Source: Sciurus carolinensis (Eukaryota; Chordata; Mammalia; Rodentia; Sciuridae). From it: DNA of 64,000 bases. The DNA is taken from contig NC_062224.1 in the NCBI RefSeq assembly GCF_902686445.1, positions 19,943,123 to 20,007,122 of the forward strand. Direction: 5' to 3'. Positions 36,906-49,015 of the stretch are shown here, piece by piece. The position numbers and the translations under genes were made by a program. Each line of letters begins with the position of its first letter. Position 1 is the first letter of the stretch. Below the pieces are notes generated by a model, which did not search any database, was not told the origin of the DNA, and saw only the letters and a program-made list of their open reading frames with translations.

Positions 36906-38029
36906 TGGTTGGGTCTTGCTCTTGATTTCATCCCTGTCATTTATAAGCTTTGTGACAATGGGCACATGCATGCTGTTATTTTATACGTTCTGTGATAACT
37001 TATAGATGTCTGTCTAATCCTGATGAACTCAGCTTTGTCAATAAAGATGCCTGCTAGGAGAGTAAAACAGCAGTCCTCCATTCCTGTGAGAGTGAGTACT
37101 TATTTCCATGCACTGTCTATTTGTCTTTTTTGGGACAGGAGCTTCCAAGACCCACGCTACCTGGCTCTCGATTCTCTGCCTTGCCTTTCTCTCAGAAGCA
37201 TAAAGATGTCTCATAAAGACGACAAAGAGCTGCACAGGATGAGTCTATGACATAGTCTATGACATGGCCTTAGTTTATTTGAGAAATGTTGGCAATTTAC
37301 GTAAAACAGCCTCAGGTTCATTTCAAAATGCTCTGCCGTGGGATTCAGCTATGTGGCTTCTGTAGTTTTCCATAAGTTCCATAAGAACTGAATCCTCCAG
37401 GGCTGTTTCGAGACAGATCCTTGCACCTCTATTTACACCTCAAATCAGCAGCCCCCAGATGAACCCCTGAGCTTCCCACCACTCATCCTTCCAGATCTAT
37501 TCTCTCTTCTCTAGATCCTGGGTCGGGACGCCACTTTCCTCCTGGGCTTTCAGCCCCCAAACTTCTGCACTGGGTTTGGTTTCATCCTCTCTTCCTCTCC
37601 TGGTGTCACCCCTGGCCGTTTCATTTCCCCATTTCCTGGGCCAGCCACTCAGCACAGTCTCAGCTGCTGTGCACCTGGCTGGGCAGGTGCAGTCTCATAG
37701 TTTCAGTCCCAGCTTCCATCTGCTCCCTAATGTGTCTTTCCAAACGCAAGGGAGGCACCTCTGCTCAACCTAGCTATGGCTCCTATGGCTGAGGGTCTCC
37801 ATCTTTTTTGTCCCCACCCAAGGAATACATTGCTCCACTTTTAACTGTGGCTCATGCAGCCTTGATTTCCAGCTGAGGGGTCTATTGACATGACCAGCAC
37901 CCCCTGGTGCCAGCTCTGGGGCAGGCTTTCAGCTGAGACTCACTGGGCAGGACTTCTGCACTTTCCATCCATCTCCTACCCACCACCATGAATCCGAATC
38001 CACCTCTTCCTCCAACCAAACTCATCTTA

Positions 38030-38395
38030 AATTTCTCCAAGGACTCCGATGCACATTCAAACTTAGTGTCTCTTCTCTTCAGCCTGGAAAACCATTTTTT
38101 TCATTTCTGTCCCTCATTACGTGCTGCTAAGCTCCAGTGCTGAGGCTTGATGGACACTCCCTGTAAAAATGCTGCCTAGGAACGTTTTTCTTCCCCCATG
38201 CTCTCTAATCAGCTCCTCTGCCCATCTCTTGAGACTTTATGGCCACTGCCTTGAATTTTAATCCATTGTGAATTGTCAGTCTTTCCCAGCAGGTTCTAAA
38301 CTCCTTCAAGATAGACTTCACATCACATGCATCTTTGAGTCTGTTGGTGCCTAGCGTATATGATAGAGGGTCAGCAACTGTTGAATAAATGTCTA
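38030..38395 (+). repeat. L2-type LINE relic
   Basis: A diverged L2 3' part ends TTCTAAACTCCTTCAAGATA, GACTTCACATCACATGCATC and CTGTTGAATAAATGTC. Confidence 0.55.
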
Positions 38396-39394
38396 GCCCC
38401 TGGATCTCAGCTGGAATGAGAGCAGCTGGTCCTGCAGCAGCTGCAGCCCTGGATCCTTCAGCTGGGTCTTAAAGCCTTGAGAGTGAACTTGAGAATGGCA
38501 AAGGACTTTTATAGGCAAGGGGCTGCCCGGAGAAGAGGGACTAAAGAAGTTGGTTAGTGATACAGCAACATGCTCTGGGGAGTCAGGGCTCCTGGCGTGC
38601 CCCTTAGCAACACCAGCTCTAGAAATTTCAGCAGAACTAGGAAGGATGAGAGGCACCTTCTGAGAATCTGGTTGGTTCTCATAGGGGATACCAGGCAGAT
38701 TCCAGTGCTTTACCATCTCGAGGGAGGGCATTTGGTGATCCCTGTGACTACTGAGGAAAAGCTGGATTTGGGGGCAAAAATTAACCATAAAATTTCCTCC
38801 ACCTTTAGAATGAGTCCTTTAGCTTGGTATATGATCCTTGGAAAACAGTAATTTCCTCACGTGAGGCACTTCCTGTATTTCAGCTCCTGCACATGAGGCC
38901 CCAGTAGATTACAGTGGCCCTACAGCCTTAATTCATCAAAGAAGAGTGTGCCTTATTCTAAAAAGTCAGCAGGACGTACATTCTCAGGTAAATGTAGCTA
39001 AGGGAGTTCTGCTTAAAGCAGAACCCTGGCAGTTCCCTTACTTTAGGCCTCCATATCTGGTTATTCCACTGGTATATTTAATTATAATAAGTTTCAGGAA
39101 TTGTGGCAATAAGCACATAGGGGACTCTGTGTTCCATGATGAACGTTCTGAGCTTTGCTCTCAAATAATAGTCTTCAGTACAAAAGTGTGTGGGTGTTTA
39201 TTTTTCTGAGTCTCAGGATAGGTAATTCAGAGAGCTTTCACGTGGAGGAGGCTCTGTGGTTTCCAGATTTGTTGCCATGGGTGGCATTAAAGTAAAATAA
39301 CAGGTGCTCACATTTTGTTCCAGTCAGAAAGAAACTCACAGAAAAGAAAGTATTGTGCACAGTCTGCCTCTACTGAAAGTACTTGGCTTCAGTT

Positions 39395-39433
39395 CGTGTG
39401 TGTGTGTATGTGTGTGTGTGTGTGTGTGCGTGC
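39395..39433 (+). repeat. (TG)n microsatellite
   Basis: About 38 bases of TG with one TATG interruption. Confidence 0.95.
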
Positions 39434-39897
39434 ACATCTAGAGGGGTGATTTGAATCACCATCTCCAATTGTCTGGCGACAGGAGTGTGCCTGAGCTGGG
39501 AATTATTGGTGCAAAAGCAGGAGTTGATACTGCCCTGTTGCTATGGTGACACCTGTTCAAAGGAGGTTCCATGCTTGCCATAGGACTATCAATCTGAGTC
39601 CAAACACCAGCTGCTGGGGGTAAAGAATTATGAGCACAAAGTTGATAATTATAATCAGGCTGCCCAGAAATTTATCCTTTGTCCTGCATGCTTTGAAGAC
39701 ACTTTTGCACCAAAAATTCCTTTTGATTTTTTAACCTATGTGATAAATGTGCTGAGTGAGCTCTGGGTCATTATATCTCTATCAGGGTGTAATGATTCAC
39801 CAGGCCCCAACCTTTCCTCTCTATATGTGTCTGTTTGTCTTTTCTCCATCCATGGCCCCTTACTGGTTTCTGAATTAACGGCTGTGCAGGTCATATT

Positions 39898-39921
39898 GTG
39901 TGTGTGTGTGTGTGTGTGTGT
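39898..39921 (+). repeat. (TG)n microsatellite
   Basis: Twelve TG units directly abutting an ID SINE. Confidence 0.95.
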
Positions 39922-39993
39922 TGCTAGGGACTGAACCCAGGGCCTCAAGCATGCTAAGCAAATGATCTACCACTGAGTCATACCCATAACCCT
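39919..39993 (-). mobile_element. ID-type SINE
   Basis: GGGACTGAACCCAGGGCCTC, AAGCATGCTAAGCAAATGAT, then CCACTGAGTCATACCCATAA: the reverse complement of an ID unit. Confidence 0.8.
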
Positions 39994-41446
39994 GAATTTA
40001 ATTACTCTTCTGATCACCTGGGCAGCCACCTTACAAACTGATTTTTCTCTCTTCATTGCCTCTCCTTGTTTAGTTCATTATATCTTCCTTAAGCTTCTAG
40101 TCTCATTTGTATCTTCTTTGTTGAAAGGGATTAGGCTTGGGAGAGGCCCAAAGGACGAAGAGCAAAGCCCTAGAACTGGCGGACTCTGGGGAGGGTGATG
40201 ATCCTGCCCTTATTCCTCCTCATCTAAATGTGTCCTGCCATCCAGGCGCGGACAGCTCTAGTGCTTCACTCAGTAGTGCCAAGGCCAGACTTCACCTTGT
40301 CAGCAGACTCAGGAATAGTCACCCTGTCACACGGGATTTGGTTGGTCTGTCCCAACCCTTCCTAGCCTTCTTTCTACTAATTCAGCAGGGAACCCACCCC
40401 TCTCTCCACTCTTGTGCGTTCTCTGCTTATGATTGACTCGCCTGCCACCCAGCACGCTCTGCACAATCCCTTCTGCCTGGCTGCCCAGTAATACCAGTCA
40501 GTGCTGACAGATGCTCTAAAACTTCATCAGCTCCTCTCCTTGTCCTGGAACAGAAATTGTGCCAAGATGTCTGGGGGCAGAGCCAGTGTGAAGCTTTTCC
40601 TGGGTAGCATCTGGCTACTTGGCAGGGCATGGTGGGCATTTGGCAGCCTCTAATGAATTCAAGCCCTTCTCAGTGGCCTGGGCTGTCAGAGCTCACAATG
40701 GTAGTTGACCTGGTTGACTAGCCCTGTCGTGATGGGAAAACCATCTTCCTTTTGCACATGGTCCAGAGTCAAAGACTAAGGCTGTATTTTACATTCTGTA
40801 TTCCCCCCCTCGGACCTGAATATGCTTTATGCTAATCAAATATTACTTCCTTTGTGTTTTATAGCTTTTCTCAATGGTCTACTGCTTAGGCTCTAAATAA
40901 AAACTACTTTCCAGTATCAATCGGAGCTATGTGAGAAAAGGGTTATTATGGGAATGAAGCCATGGCATGAGGTTATCCAAAGCATGCCTCACTTTAAGTT
41001 AACTGACAATATTTAATTCCGAATCTGAACTTCCAACATTGATAAGTTCCAAGGTGCTTATTTGCTTTGAAAAATGTATTTATATGCTTCTTGAAAGCAG
41101 TGGAGTTTATCTGTTTAAGGAATATGAAAGCTATAGAACTTCTTCCTTGAAAAAATATGGACTGCCTAAAGATTTTAAATGATACTATGGTTCAGAGAGC
41201 TCAGGAATGGCGCCCAGATAAGAATTTCTATGTCTGAGAAATGTTCTACTGAGGTCACTTGATGTGGGATTTTATTTTATTTATTTTTTGTAGCTTATGC
41301 GTAGTATTCCTGAGTGTAATTCACACAAGGCGAGAATGGGGCAGAGTGGGCTCAGCTCTGTCCCAAGAGTTCCTGCAAACGCAGTGCATTTGCTTTTCAT
41401 TTAGCTTTTGATGCTTTACATTGTTAACAAGAGAAAATGCCTGTAC

Positions 41447-41511
41447 CTCTCCACGCCGCTCAGCTTCCACTTGTGTTTCCGGGACATCAGTAATCCCCCA
41501 CCCCAAGCTGC
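41447..41511 (-). CDS. GAD2: GAD2 exon 11, residues 365-386 (first two bases of codon 386)
   Basis: This 65-base exon reads [20 protein letters not shown] then E, and its last two bases (AG) start the codon for Arg386, completed by the first G of exon 12. The acceptor is CTTTTTCAG and the donor GAGAG|GTACAG. With Asp364 it forms the DAAWGGG motif of PLP-dependent decarboxylases, where the aspartate and following alanines line the cofactor pocket. Translation agrees with remembered human GAD2 at every position. The split Arg codon gives an independent check that exons 11 and 12 belong together. Confidence 0.96.
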
Positions 41512-42779
41512 CTGAAAAAGATCACACACAGGAAAAGGTAGCAGTTTTTAATGACCTAGATTTCTCTAGTTTGGTGAAGAGTCTCACAGTATGAAAATGA
41601 TCTGCTTGACCCAGGCAACTTAACTCAGGGTGGGGGCACTTCTTCTGGTACTAGACCTTTAAAGTTGAGTCAGAGAAACGTTCTAAGGTCTCAGACGCTT
41701 TCCTACATTTATGTGGGTATAAGAAGGGGCACAGTTCCTCAATTTGCATGAGATCCTACCCCCAACCCCATTACTATCAGTGAGAAACCCTAAGGTCACA
41801 GGTCACTACAGTTAAAGTAGAGAAGGCGGACTGGAGAACTATTAGATGGCTTCCAAGTTACAAGCCAAAATGATTCCAGCCAGCCCTACTCCAAGTGCTT
41901 GCCCGTAGCAGCATAAGGATCTTGCACCAGAATATATATTAACTTATGGCTTCCTTAATTGAGAAAGTCTTACAATGAAAACAAAACAAAACAACAGAAC
42001 CAAACATTGTGATTAGTTTGTGATGGTTTGCAATTATGAAGGTTTGGCACAAACTCCTTACCTCATCATGAATCATTAACAAACAATTTGCAGATCAAAC
42101 AATTTGATCTTCAAACCAGACTTTGAGTAATAAGGATCTAAACTTAAATCCCTTCAATTCATACTTCTAAAAATTGACTTTTTTTTTCTCATTTGAAAAA
42201 GGTGTTATACTTCCATTATTTTTTAGTGTGACTAAACCTGGAATCAAAACATCCACATTGTAATTTAGCTTCTTAGTTGCCCAAGCTGAGAAATTGGAAA
42301 TTTGATAGTCCACATTCCCTAGTAAGTTGTCAAACTTGCCTTTCTCTCCAAATGTGTGAATATTTGACTTGAACTCAAGTCATTTATTCTTTGAATTTCC
42401 TTTATAAATGGAATTGGTTTTTATCCTTTTATTCTTTTAAGGAAGGAAGATCTTCATGTGTGCTATCATGCAGGCTATGTTCCTCCAATGGCTCAAAGAA
42501 TTGAGAACCATGATCAGTTAGAGTGCTGACCATAGAAATAAGAATATCTTCATGGGAACCTTAAGGCAGAATCAGCCTCAGGCTGCTTCCAGCAAATTCA
42601 GTATAACATGTCAGTTTTGTGTCAAGTTGCCTGCAAAATTGGTGAAAAGCTTAAATACCACTATTCTGAAAATAAGTTGCTTAAGCTAAAAACAAAACAA
42701 AACAAACAAATTCTATTCCATGAGCCCCAGATGAAAAACGTGCAAGGACATTTTATGGCCAGTCCCTGGGGATACTTAC
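41512..42779 (-). other. GAD2 intron 10
   Basis: A 1268-base intron with no recognisable repeat or extra exon. A short (AACAAAAC)-like purine tract occurs near 41975. Confidence 0.9.
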
Positions 42780-42896
42780 ATCCACATGCATCCAGATCTT
42801 ATACTTTTTGCAAATGTCAGCAACTGCCAAGAGGGGGTCAAATGCTCCATACACAGTGGTTCCAGCTGTGGCACTCACAAGGAAAGGAACATATCC
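42780..42896 (-). CDS. GAD2: GAD2 exon 10, residues 326-364
   Basis: This 117-base, phase-0 exon has 39 codons and runs from [20 protein letters not shown] to KIWMHVD. The acceptor is GCGTAG and the donor GAT|GTAAGT. It forms part of the PLP-binding fold of group II decarboxylases. The final residue, Asp364, is by homology with GAD67 Asp373 the aspartate that contacts the pyridine nitrogen of PLP and makes the cofactor an electron sink. The [14 protein letters not shown] block is a family hallmark. Residue 327 is Tyr, where I recall Phe in human, a mild change. Intron 9 upstream is 1572 bases and intron 10 downstream is 1268 bases. Confidence 0.97.
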
Positions 42897-44468
42897 CTAC
42901 GCAAATGAGAAAGTCCCAAATAATGTAAGTAGGAGTTCAAGGTTTCTTCTAAATGCTGATTAAAAACAATGGAACCCCTTCCCCTCTCATACTCATTTGC
43001 ACTTTTAAAACCATCAGAAGGGTTATCACCTCCCTGAAGCTTGGTTCAAATCAAAGTCCACTGCACAGAATCTGAACTCTCCAGGTTATTCTGCTGGTCT
43101 GGACAGTTGTATTTTCTTTCTTTCTTTCTTTCTTTTTTTTTTTTTTTTTTGCGGTGCTAGGGATTTGAACCCAGGGCCTTGTGCTTGCAAGGCAAGCACT
43201 CTACCAACTGAGCTTTCTCCCCAACCCCAAGGGACAGCTGTCTTTTGAGAACAGACATTCAGTTCTCCACAGAAATTAAATGGAACCAGAGGCTGTCAGT
43301 AATGTCTTCCTTCAGGTAGGCTTTCTGGCCCCCTTTACTCTCTTTACTAGTTTTCCAGTCTTCCTTTTACACCATGGGGTCTTTGAACTTAATTCACATC
43401 CTAGCATGAGCAGGCGAAAGGAAGAGAAGTAACCCTGGCTAGCTTGTTTGGAAAATGCTATTTGAAAAATGCTCAGATAATGTATTAGGAGTCTTTCCGA
43501 AGGGATGGTTCACATGGGGCTAAACAATAAGCCAGGGCTTACATCCATCCCAGTAGTCCTCAGTCTGGCTGGCCATGGCTAAATGAAAATGGATGGAAAT
43601 AATAGACTGTGGCTGAAGCAACGGAAGAATGCCACAAATAGGATCAGTCTAGTCACTCACTCTATAATGACCGTGTCCTGTAGATTTACAGAACATGATG
43701 TTACAGAATTCGTCTTTAGGTGGCAGCAAAGGTTTAATTTTGTCTTTTGTGGGACTAGAAGTTGTTCTGGAGCAAAAATCAGGTTGTAGGGGGGAAAGGC
43801 ATACGAAAATGCTCATTTCTGTTTTCTTAATAATAAAATGCATTTATACTGTGCTAAATCAGGAACCATAGATTGTATTGACTAAAAGTTAAACAGAGGA
43901 GTCTAAAGGTAAACTCTCTGACTTGCAAACTATCCAGGGATGGGATGACTTTCCAGAGCTTCGTGGTGATTCTTCAGAATTTGTTACTTGTAAAAAGAAT
44001 TCTAAATGACTGCTGGTAAAATGAGATGCATGGAGAGCCAATCATATAAATATGTGTTTGGGGCAGGGAAACTGGGCCCGTTTAAAATATCCATATGACA
44101 GCAATTTACACACTGTATGAACATTCTGCTGCTTCCTACCTGCGAAGATGATCTTCCAAATGTGGGTCTGCTTAATGCCAACCCTCATCTTAATGCCTCC
44201 CTTAGAGGGAGACAAAAGTTTTGGGAACTCTTACAATATTTCTGTGCAAATATTTTATTCAGGAATTTAAGTTTCTCTAAGGCAGAGTCTATGCATAACG
44301 CAGAGAAATGGACTGGATGCAGAATTCCATATTCTCATAGAAGCTAGGAGATTAGAATTTGGATCCTGTTTTAAAAGTAAAAGATAAATGAGCTCTCCTC
44401 TGGTTAGAAATAGAAATATGGATCCACAGTTTGTTATAGGCTAGATAAAGATCTCTGCAAAAACTTAC
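42897..44468 (-). other. GAD2 intron 9
   Basis: A 1572-base intron with one minus-strand ID SINE (43113-43233). Nothing else recognised. Confidence 0.9.
43113..43233 (-). mobile_element. ID-type SINE with (TTTC)n/poly(T) start
   Basis: TTTCTTTCTTTCTTTC plus poly(T), then GCGGTGCTAGGGATTTGAAC, CCAGGGCCTTGTGCTTGCAA and ACTGAGCTTTCTCCCCAACC, the reverse complement of an ID element with its tail. Confidence 0.9.
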
Positions 44469-44523
44469 TTTCTGTTTTGCTTCAAGAATTCTTCTTTCAA
44501 GATCAGATGGGATCATTTTTCCT
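44469..44523 (-). CDS. GAD2: GAD2 exon 9, residues 308-325
   Basis: This 55-base exon reads (R)GKMIPSDLERRILEAKQK. It follows acceptor TTTCAG and ends at donor AAA|GTAAGT. The first base completes an Arg codon begun in exon 8, and 18 whole codons follow. The segment belongs to the large PLP-binding domain, as a surface helix between the region that binds the cofactor phosphate and the core strand encoded by exon 10. The length equals the 55 bases I recall for human exon 9, and the protein matches the remembered human sequence throughout. It is the most 5' exon found; a search of the remaining 19.5 kb for the next upstream segment (SHFSLKKGAAALGIG) found nothing on the minus strand. Confidence 0.95.
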
Positions 44524-45224
44524 CTGAAAGAAAAAAAATATATATTATAGGTTTGCTTGGAATGATTTACTTTCTTGTCTTCATGATATACATCAGGGTA
44601 AAGTTCTGCCTTGTATTGTTGATTACAATGCTCAGTTAAGACAACTCATGGACTGTTTCTGAGAAGGAAACACATTTACTTCCCTGTGTGATACCAGATT
44701 ACAATTTCTTGGCACATATGGGAGACTCTTGACCATGTTGTGTTGTTCTTGGTAGGATGGCCAGGGTATGGTGTCCCTTTACTCTGCTTTTTAGGTCATC
44801 CTTTTAATTCATGTAAGTCAAGTCTGATTCAGAGCAAGACATTTGGCAATGAAAGAACATTTTTATTCTAAAATGGGTAAAAATGGTGAATGGATCTGCA
44901 ATTTCACACAAAGATAAAATGCCAAGAAGAATTTATTTTGAAACATTCAAATGAAAATATTAAGTCCAAAGAGCTCCCTAAGTATATTTCAAGTGCTAAA
45001 AGCAAAAAGCAGGCCAAGGACTCCTCAACTTAAATTTCAAACAGTTAAATAAAATGGCATTGGAATAAGGAATGCCATTTCATTCCCCAAATATTTCTTT
45101 TCTAAGATAAAACCACAGATAGTGCTTTGCTGATTTTTATGATACTTGGAGATGATTTCTAGAAAGCTAGAAATGGCTGGGTGTGTGATCTTACTAAAAT
45201 TGCTAAATTTTCTGTGCCAAATAT

Positions 45225-45345
45225 TCCTGGAAAATAATAGTACTTAGTGAATTATGAGGATTAAATCAGTTAACAAATTCAAAATTATTTAAAAGGACTT
45301 GGCATATGATAAGTATTCAATAAATGTTAGCTCGAATTGTCCAGA
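45225..45345 (+). repeat. MIR SINE fragment
   Basis: AATTATGAGGATTAAATCAG, GGACTTGGCATATGATAAGT and ATTCAATAAATGTTAGCTCG match the MIR 3' region. Confidence 0.7.
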
Positions 45346-45601
45346 TTGTTTGTTTGCAGTGTGACATTCCTATTTCAAGACTTTAAGGGAAAAAGTTAAA
45401 GAACAAAACCCAGAGTAGCTACAAGGTACTGTAGGCAGTGAAATATTCACTAAGGTTGCTCAACTTTTCACATCAGGATCATAAAGAATTTGGAAAAAAT
45501 AAGTTGCACTGGGCAACGTCATTATATCTTATGTTGTCTTGCCTAAGCTTTTACATATTGAAATATGTTGTTTTATTACAAATTCCTTCTCCAACTTTTC
45601 T

Positions 45602-45770
45602 TTTTTTGGATCGGTTATTGAACCCAGGGGTGCTTAACTGTTGAGACAGGGGTCACTAAGCTGCTTAGGGCCTTACTAAGTTGCTGAGGCTGGCTTTGAA
45701 CTTAGCATTTCTCCTGCCTCAGCCTCCAGAGCTGCTGGGATTACAGGTGTGCACCACCCTGCCCAGGTAC
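45602..45770 (-). mobile_element. Dimeric B1-ID SINE
   Basis: TTATTGAACCCAGGGGTGCT, then TTACTAAGTTGCTGAGGCTG and GCTGCTGGGATTACAGGTGT: the reverse of the dimeric SINE, with a shortened ID half. ACTTTTCTT copies on both sides look like a target-site duplication. Confidence 0.88.
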
Positions 45771-48483
45771 TTTTCTTCATTTTTAAAAATAATTTGGGCA
45801 TTATATAGTGAGTATTCTTCCATTTTTATTTCAGGCTAATAAAGGAGGTGTGACAAAAAAATTAGAATAAAAAAGCAGACAATAAACCTCAAAGCCCTGA
45901 GAACCACTGATTTAGGTGAAATTATTTTTCAAAGCAAAGCCATTCACATGTAATTACCTGGGCAAGGGTAATGGACAAATCAATAATGATTAGTTTGTTG
46001 GGCTGGAACGAAACAAAGGGCATTGCCGGTACATTTGGTGCAAAGGGTCTGGGCTTGGATTCGGAGCAGCCCACCTTTGGGGAATTCCCATGGGACTGGG
46101 GAGAAGAGGGTGGGTGTCTCACTCCCCATATTTTTACTATTCTCCACAGCTGCAGGGGGCAACCTGGGTCAAGCAGGGACATTCAATCTTCCAAAGACCA
46201 GGTGGTGCTCCAGTCCTGCTATCAACACAGTGTTCACATTTCACAGGAAACTTGGGCATTATGTTTATCTTTTAAAAACAATTTTGAGCACATTGGTATT
46301 GTCCTAGTCATTTTGTAAGTAAACATGGAACTTGAGAGAGGCACTCTCAGAAATCATTTTATACATCTTGAAATTTACCTAGTTTGTCAGAAGCTTGGAG
46401 AATTTTGAGAAGACGAGTTGGACAATCACTATTTTCTCATCAAATCCAATCAGGGCATTTTGTTAACTATAAGGCAGTAAAGTATCACTGAGAAGTCAGA
46501 GGTTAGTAGTGCACATTTGAATTAGAAGAGGTTCAAGACCTGATATGAGTCTAACCTCAAAATAGGAAACAGGTTAAGAGGTGCAGTGACTGTGAAAGTC
46601 AAGTAACTTGACCAAGACAAGTTGCTGATGGTTAAGGGTGGATTGGACTAGAAATAAAATGCCAAACTTCCATAATAAACTCGAAGGGGCCAAATGTATA
46701 GGAGATCCATCTGGAAAGGTTAGATTCCTTTGAGATAAGATAATATCTGATTTTTGTGAATGAGAGGTGTCCTCCAAGCCTGCCTGGAAACAGTAATGAA
46801 CATATAGTCTGTTTCATTTTCTGTTAGTGAGCTTTGGGCAGGGGGAGGGAGGCTTGTCCAATAATCAATAGAATATTTTCATCTAGCTTAGTGGAAAGAG
46901 ATGGTTGCAGTCCTACTCTTTCCTAGGCATTCTGTCTTTCGATCTCATTTGTATCTTGTTCCTGAAGAACCCAGACCTGGCATAAGGTTGGGGTTAGATA
47001 GACATTTGTCTCAGGCATAGACCAGAAGGGAAAAATTTAACTGAAGGATATTAATATGTTTATTATACCTTAATATCTGATCAGACAGTGAATATAGGGC
47101 CTCTGGAAATAATCTTTCATCTTTTCATCTCAGAATTAATGAATTACTTTGGAACACTGGTCCCTGAAACTTAGCATACATAGACATCAACAAAGTACTT
47201 GTCTAAGGTACAGATTCCTTGACTCCATTCCTGGGATTTTAAATCAGCAGGTCAGTATAGGCTTGAGAAGTTCATCTGTTTACCGAACACTATGAGCCAA
47301 CAATTTTTAGGATCTGGTGTACAAAGGTAGAGAGAGCAGTTTCTACTCTGCAGATCTTCTTACATGCTAAAAAGGGAGACAATAAACTGATAGACAAATA
47401 TGCTTAGGCATCTGATTTCTAATAAGCACACTCAGGAATTCTGATGCAGGTAAAACCAGGTCCACATTATTGAGAAAAGCTATTTAGAAATGGAAATTTT
47501 AGCCCGGGACATATTTAAATAATCGTGTAATACACTAGTCAGGTGCTTTTCCTATGACCCAGGGTTTGGAGCCATTATGGGCAGCAAGCAGAAGGAGCTC
47601 CAGATGCAGCTTTGCACAACCTCTGCCTGCCCGTATGCTGTGGGGCGAGAGAACATTGGGTGTCAACCAACAGGCTTCTGTAAGGATTAGAAGCTGTCTG
47701 TCCAGTTCTGGTCTTTCCCTGGGTGAATGGGAGGCTTGAAGGCCAGTGCCGCACTTACTGGTCTGTCTGAAAGTATTTCCATGGCATAAATGATAGCATA
47801 AATGTGTATTTTTAACATTTACACATCCAGCCTTTAAGCCCCCAGGTAAGCAACCCCTGGTGCTTTCTAACACTGGTCTCAGTTAGTAGTTGTGCTTAGG
47901 AAGGGGCTACCACCAAAGAGAGGGCTGTTGCTTTGTATGTGGCCAGGGGGCTGTATATGCACTGGAATTCTTGGTTAGCAGCATCTTTTAAAAAGTCATT
48001 TGATGCTGTTGGGTTAGAAAACTTAAAAATATTGCCTGGCAAAATCCCAAGCAGCATGCCACGTAGAACTTCCTGAGAGAAAGATCTTCTCTTTTTGGGA
48101 AGAGAAAGATTACACTGCAGACTGCGGCTTCAGACTCATGTCTCTGTTCCCGTGGCTCCAAAGGAAAGAAATGACTATCTTATCTATGGGGCACATCACT
48201 GGAGCATGTATACCCCAGGCATTTCCACTGGCTGACCCTGCCCAAAGTGTTGAAATTCTATCAGACTTTCCTAAGTTAGTAGGGTTTGACTCTGTTCATA
48301 GCATATGTGTGCAAAGAAGAAAGGATGGTGAATGCTTCCTACTAGAAATTGACTGAGGTTTAGATCACTATTAATAGGGGCACACCTACAGGGTTGATGA
48401 ATAACCAGTCTTAGAAGCAGTTACCACACTATGCTTTACTACATGACCCCTGCTCCTCCTGACAAACCTACAAGAGAGTTTTT

Positions 48484-48714
48484 TTTTCTTTTTTCTTTTT
48501 TTTACATTGTAAACAAATGGGATACATGTTTCTCTGTTTTTACATGGAGTCAAGGCATACCATTTGTGTAATCAAAAATTTACATAGGGTAATGTTGTTT
48601 GATTCATTCTGTTATTTTTTCCCTTCCCCCCACCCCTCCCACCCCTCTTTTCCCTCTATACAGTCCTTCCTTCCTCCATTCTTGCCCCCCTCCCTAACCC
48701 TAACCATAACCCTA
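48484..48714 (-). mobile_element. LINE-1 3'-UTR copy with telomere-like end and target-site duplication
   Basis: The plus strand opens with poly(T), then ACATTGTAAACAAATGGGAT and AGGCATACCATTTGTGTAAT (reverse of an L1 3' terminus), a C-rich region, and finally CCCTAACCCTAACCATAACC. Flanking copies of ACAAGAGAGTTTTT at about 48470-48483 and 48715-48728 mark a target-site duplication. The copy is therefore a short L1 insertion whose 5' end is the telomere-like repeat. Confidence 0.82.
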
Positions 48715-48857
48715 ACAAGAGAGTTTTTATTGTACTACCATGTAGATAAAGACACAGAGGTTCAGAGAGGCAGCCAAATGTGGCTAAAGTTTGGAATATG
48801 GAGTTGGAATAACTGAGTACCTACCCCAGGTTCAATGCCAACTGAGTATATACTAGA

Positions 48858-49015
48858 AGAATTAACTTCTTCCTTTTACCCATTTATAAAATGATAACAG
48901 TACTTTCTTCATGAAGTTTGCATGAAGATTAAATGATAGTAAGTATAAACACTACAAAGTCCTAAGTATAACACTCTGCCTTGCATGTGGTAACCACTCC
49001 ATACAGGTCAGATAT
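48858..49015 (+). repeat. MIR SINE relic
   Basis: ACCCATTTATAAAATGATAA, TTTGCATGAAGATTAAATGA and GCCTTGCATGTGGTAACCAC follow the MIR 3' half. Confidence 0.65.

Larger units (their letters stand above)
35580..41446 (-). other. GAD2 intron 11
   Basis: A 5867-base intron. 35640-36190 is locally GC-richer with overlapping open frames on both strands but no recognisable protein. ID SINEs, MIR/L2 relics and two (TG)n tracts are listed separately. 36910-38020, 38400-39390, 39440-39890 and 40000-41440 show no recognisable feature. Confidence 0.9.

Noticed and set aside
46560..46640. Possible MIR fragment (AACAGGTTAAGAGGTGCAGT)
   Set aside because: Only a weak partial match to the reverse MIR core.
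48692..48716. Interstitial telomere from a chromosome fusion
   Set aside because: Only about four imperfect hexamers, lying exactly at the end of an L1 copy inside target-site duplications; a retroposon origin is simpler.
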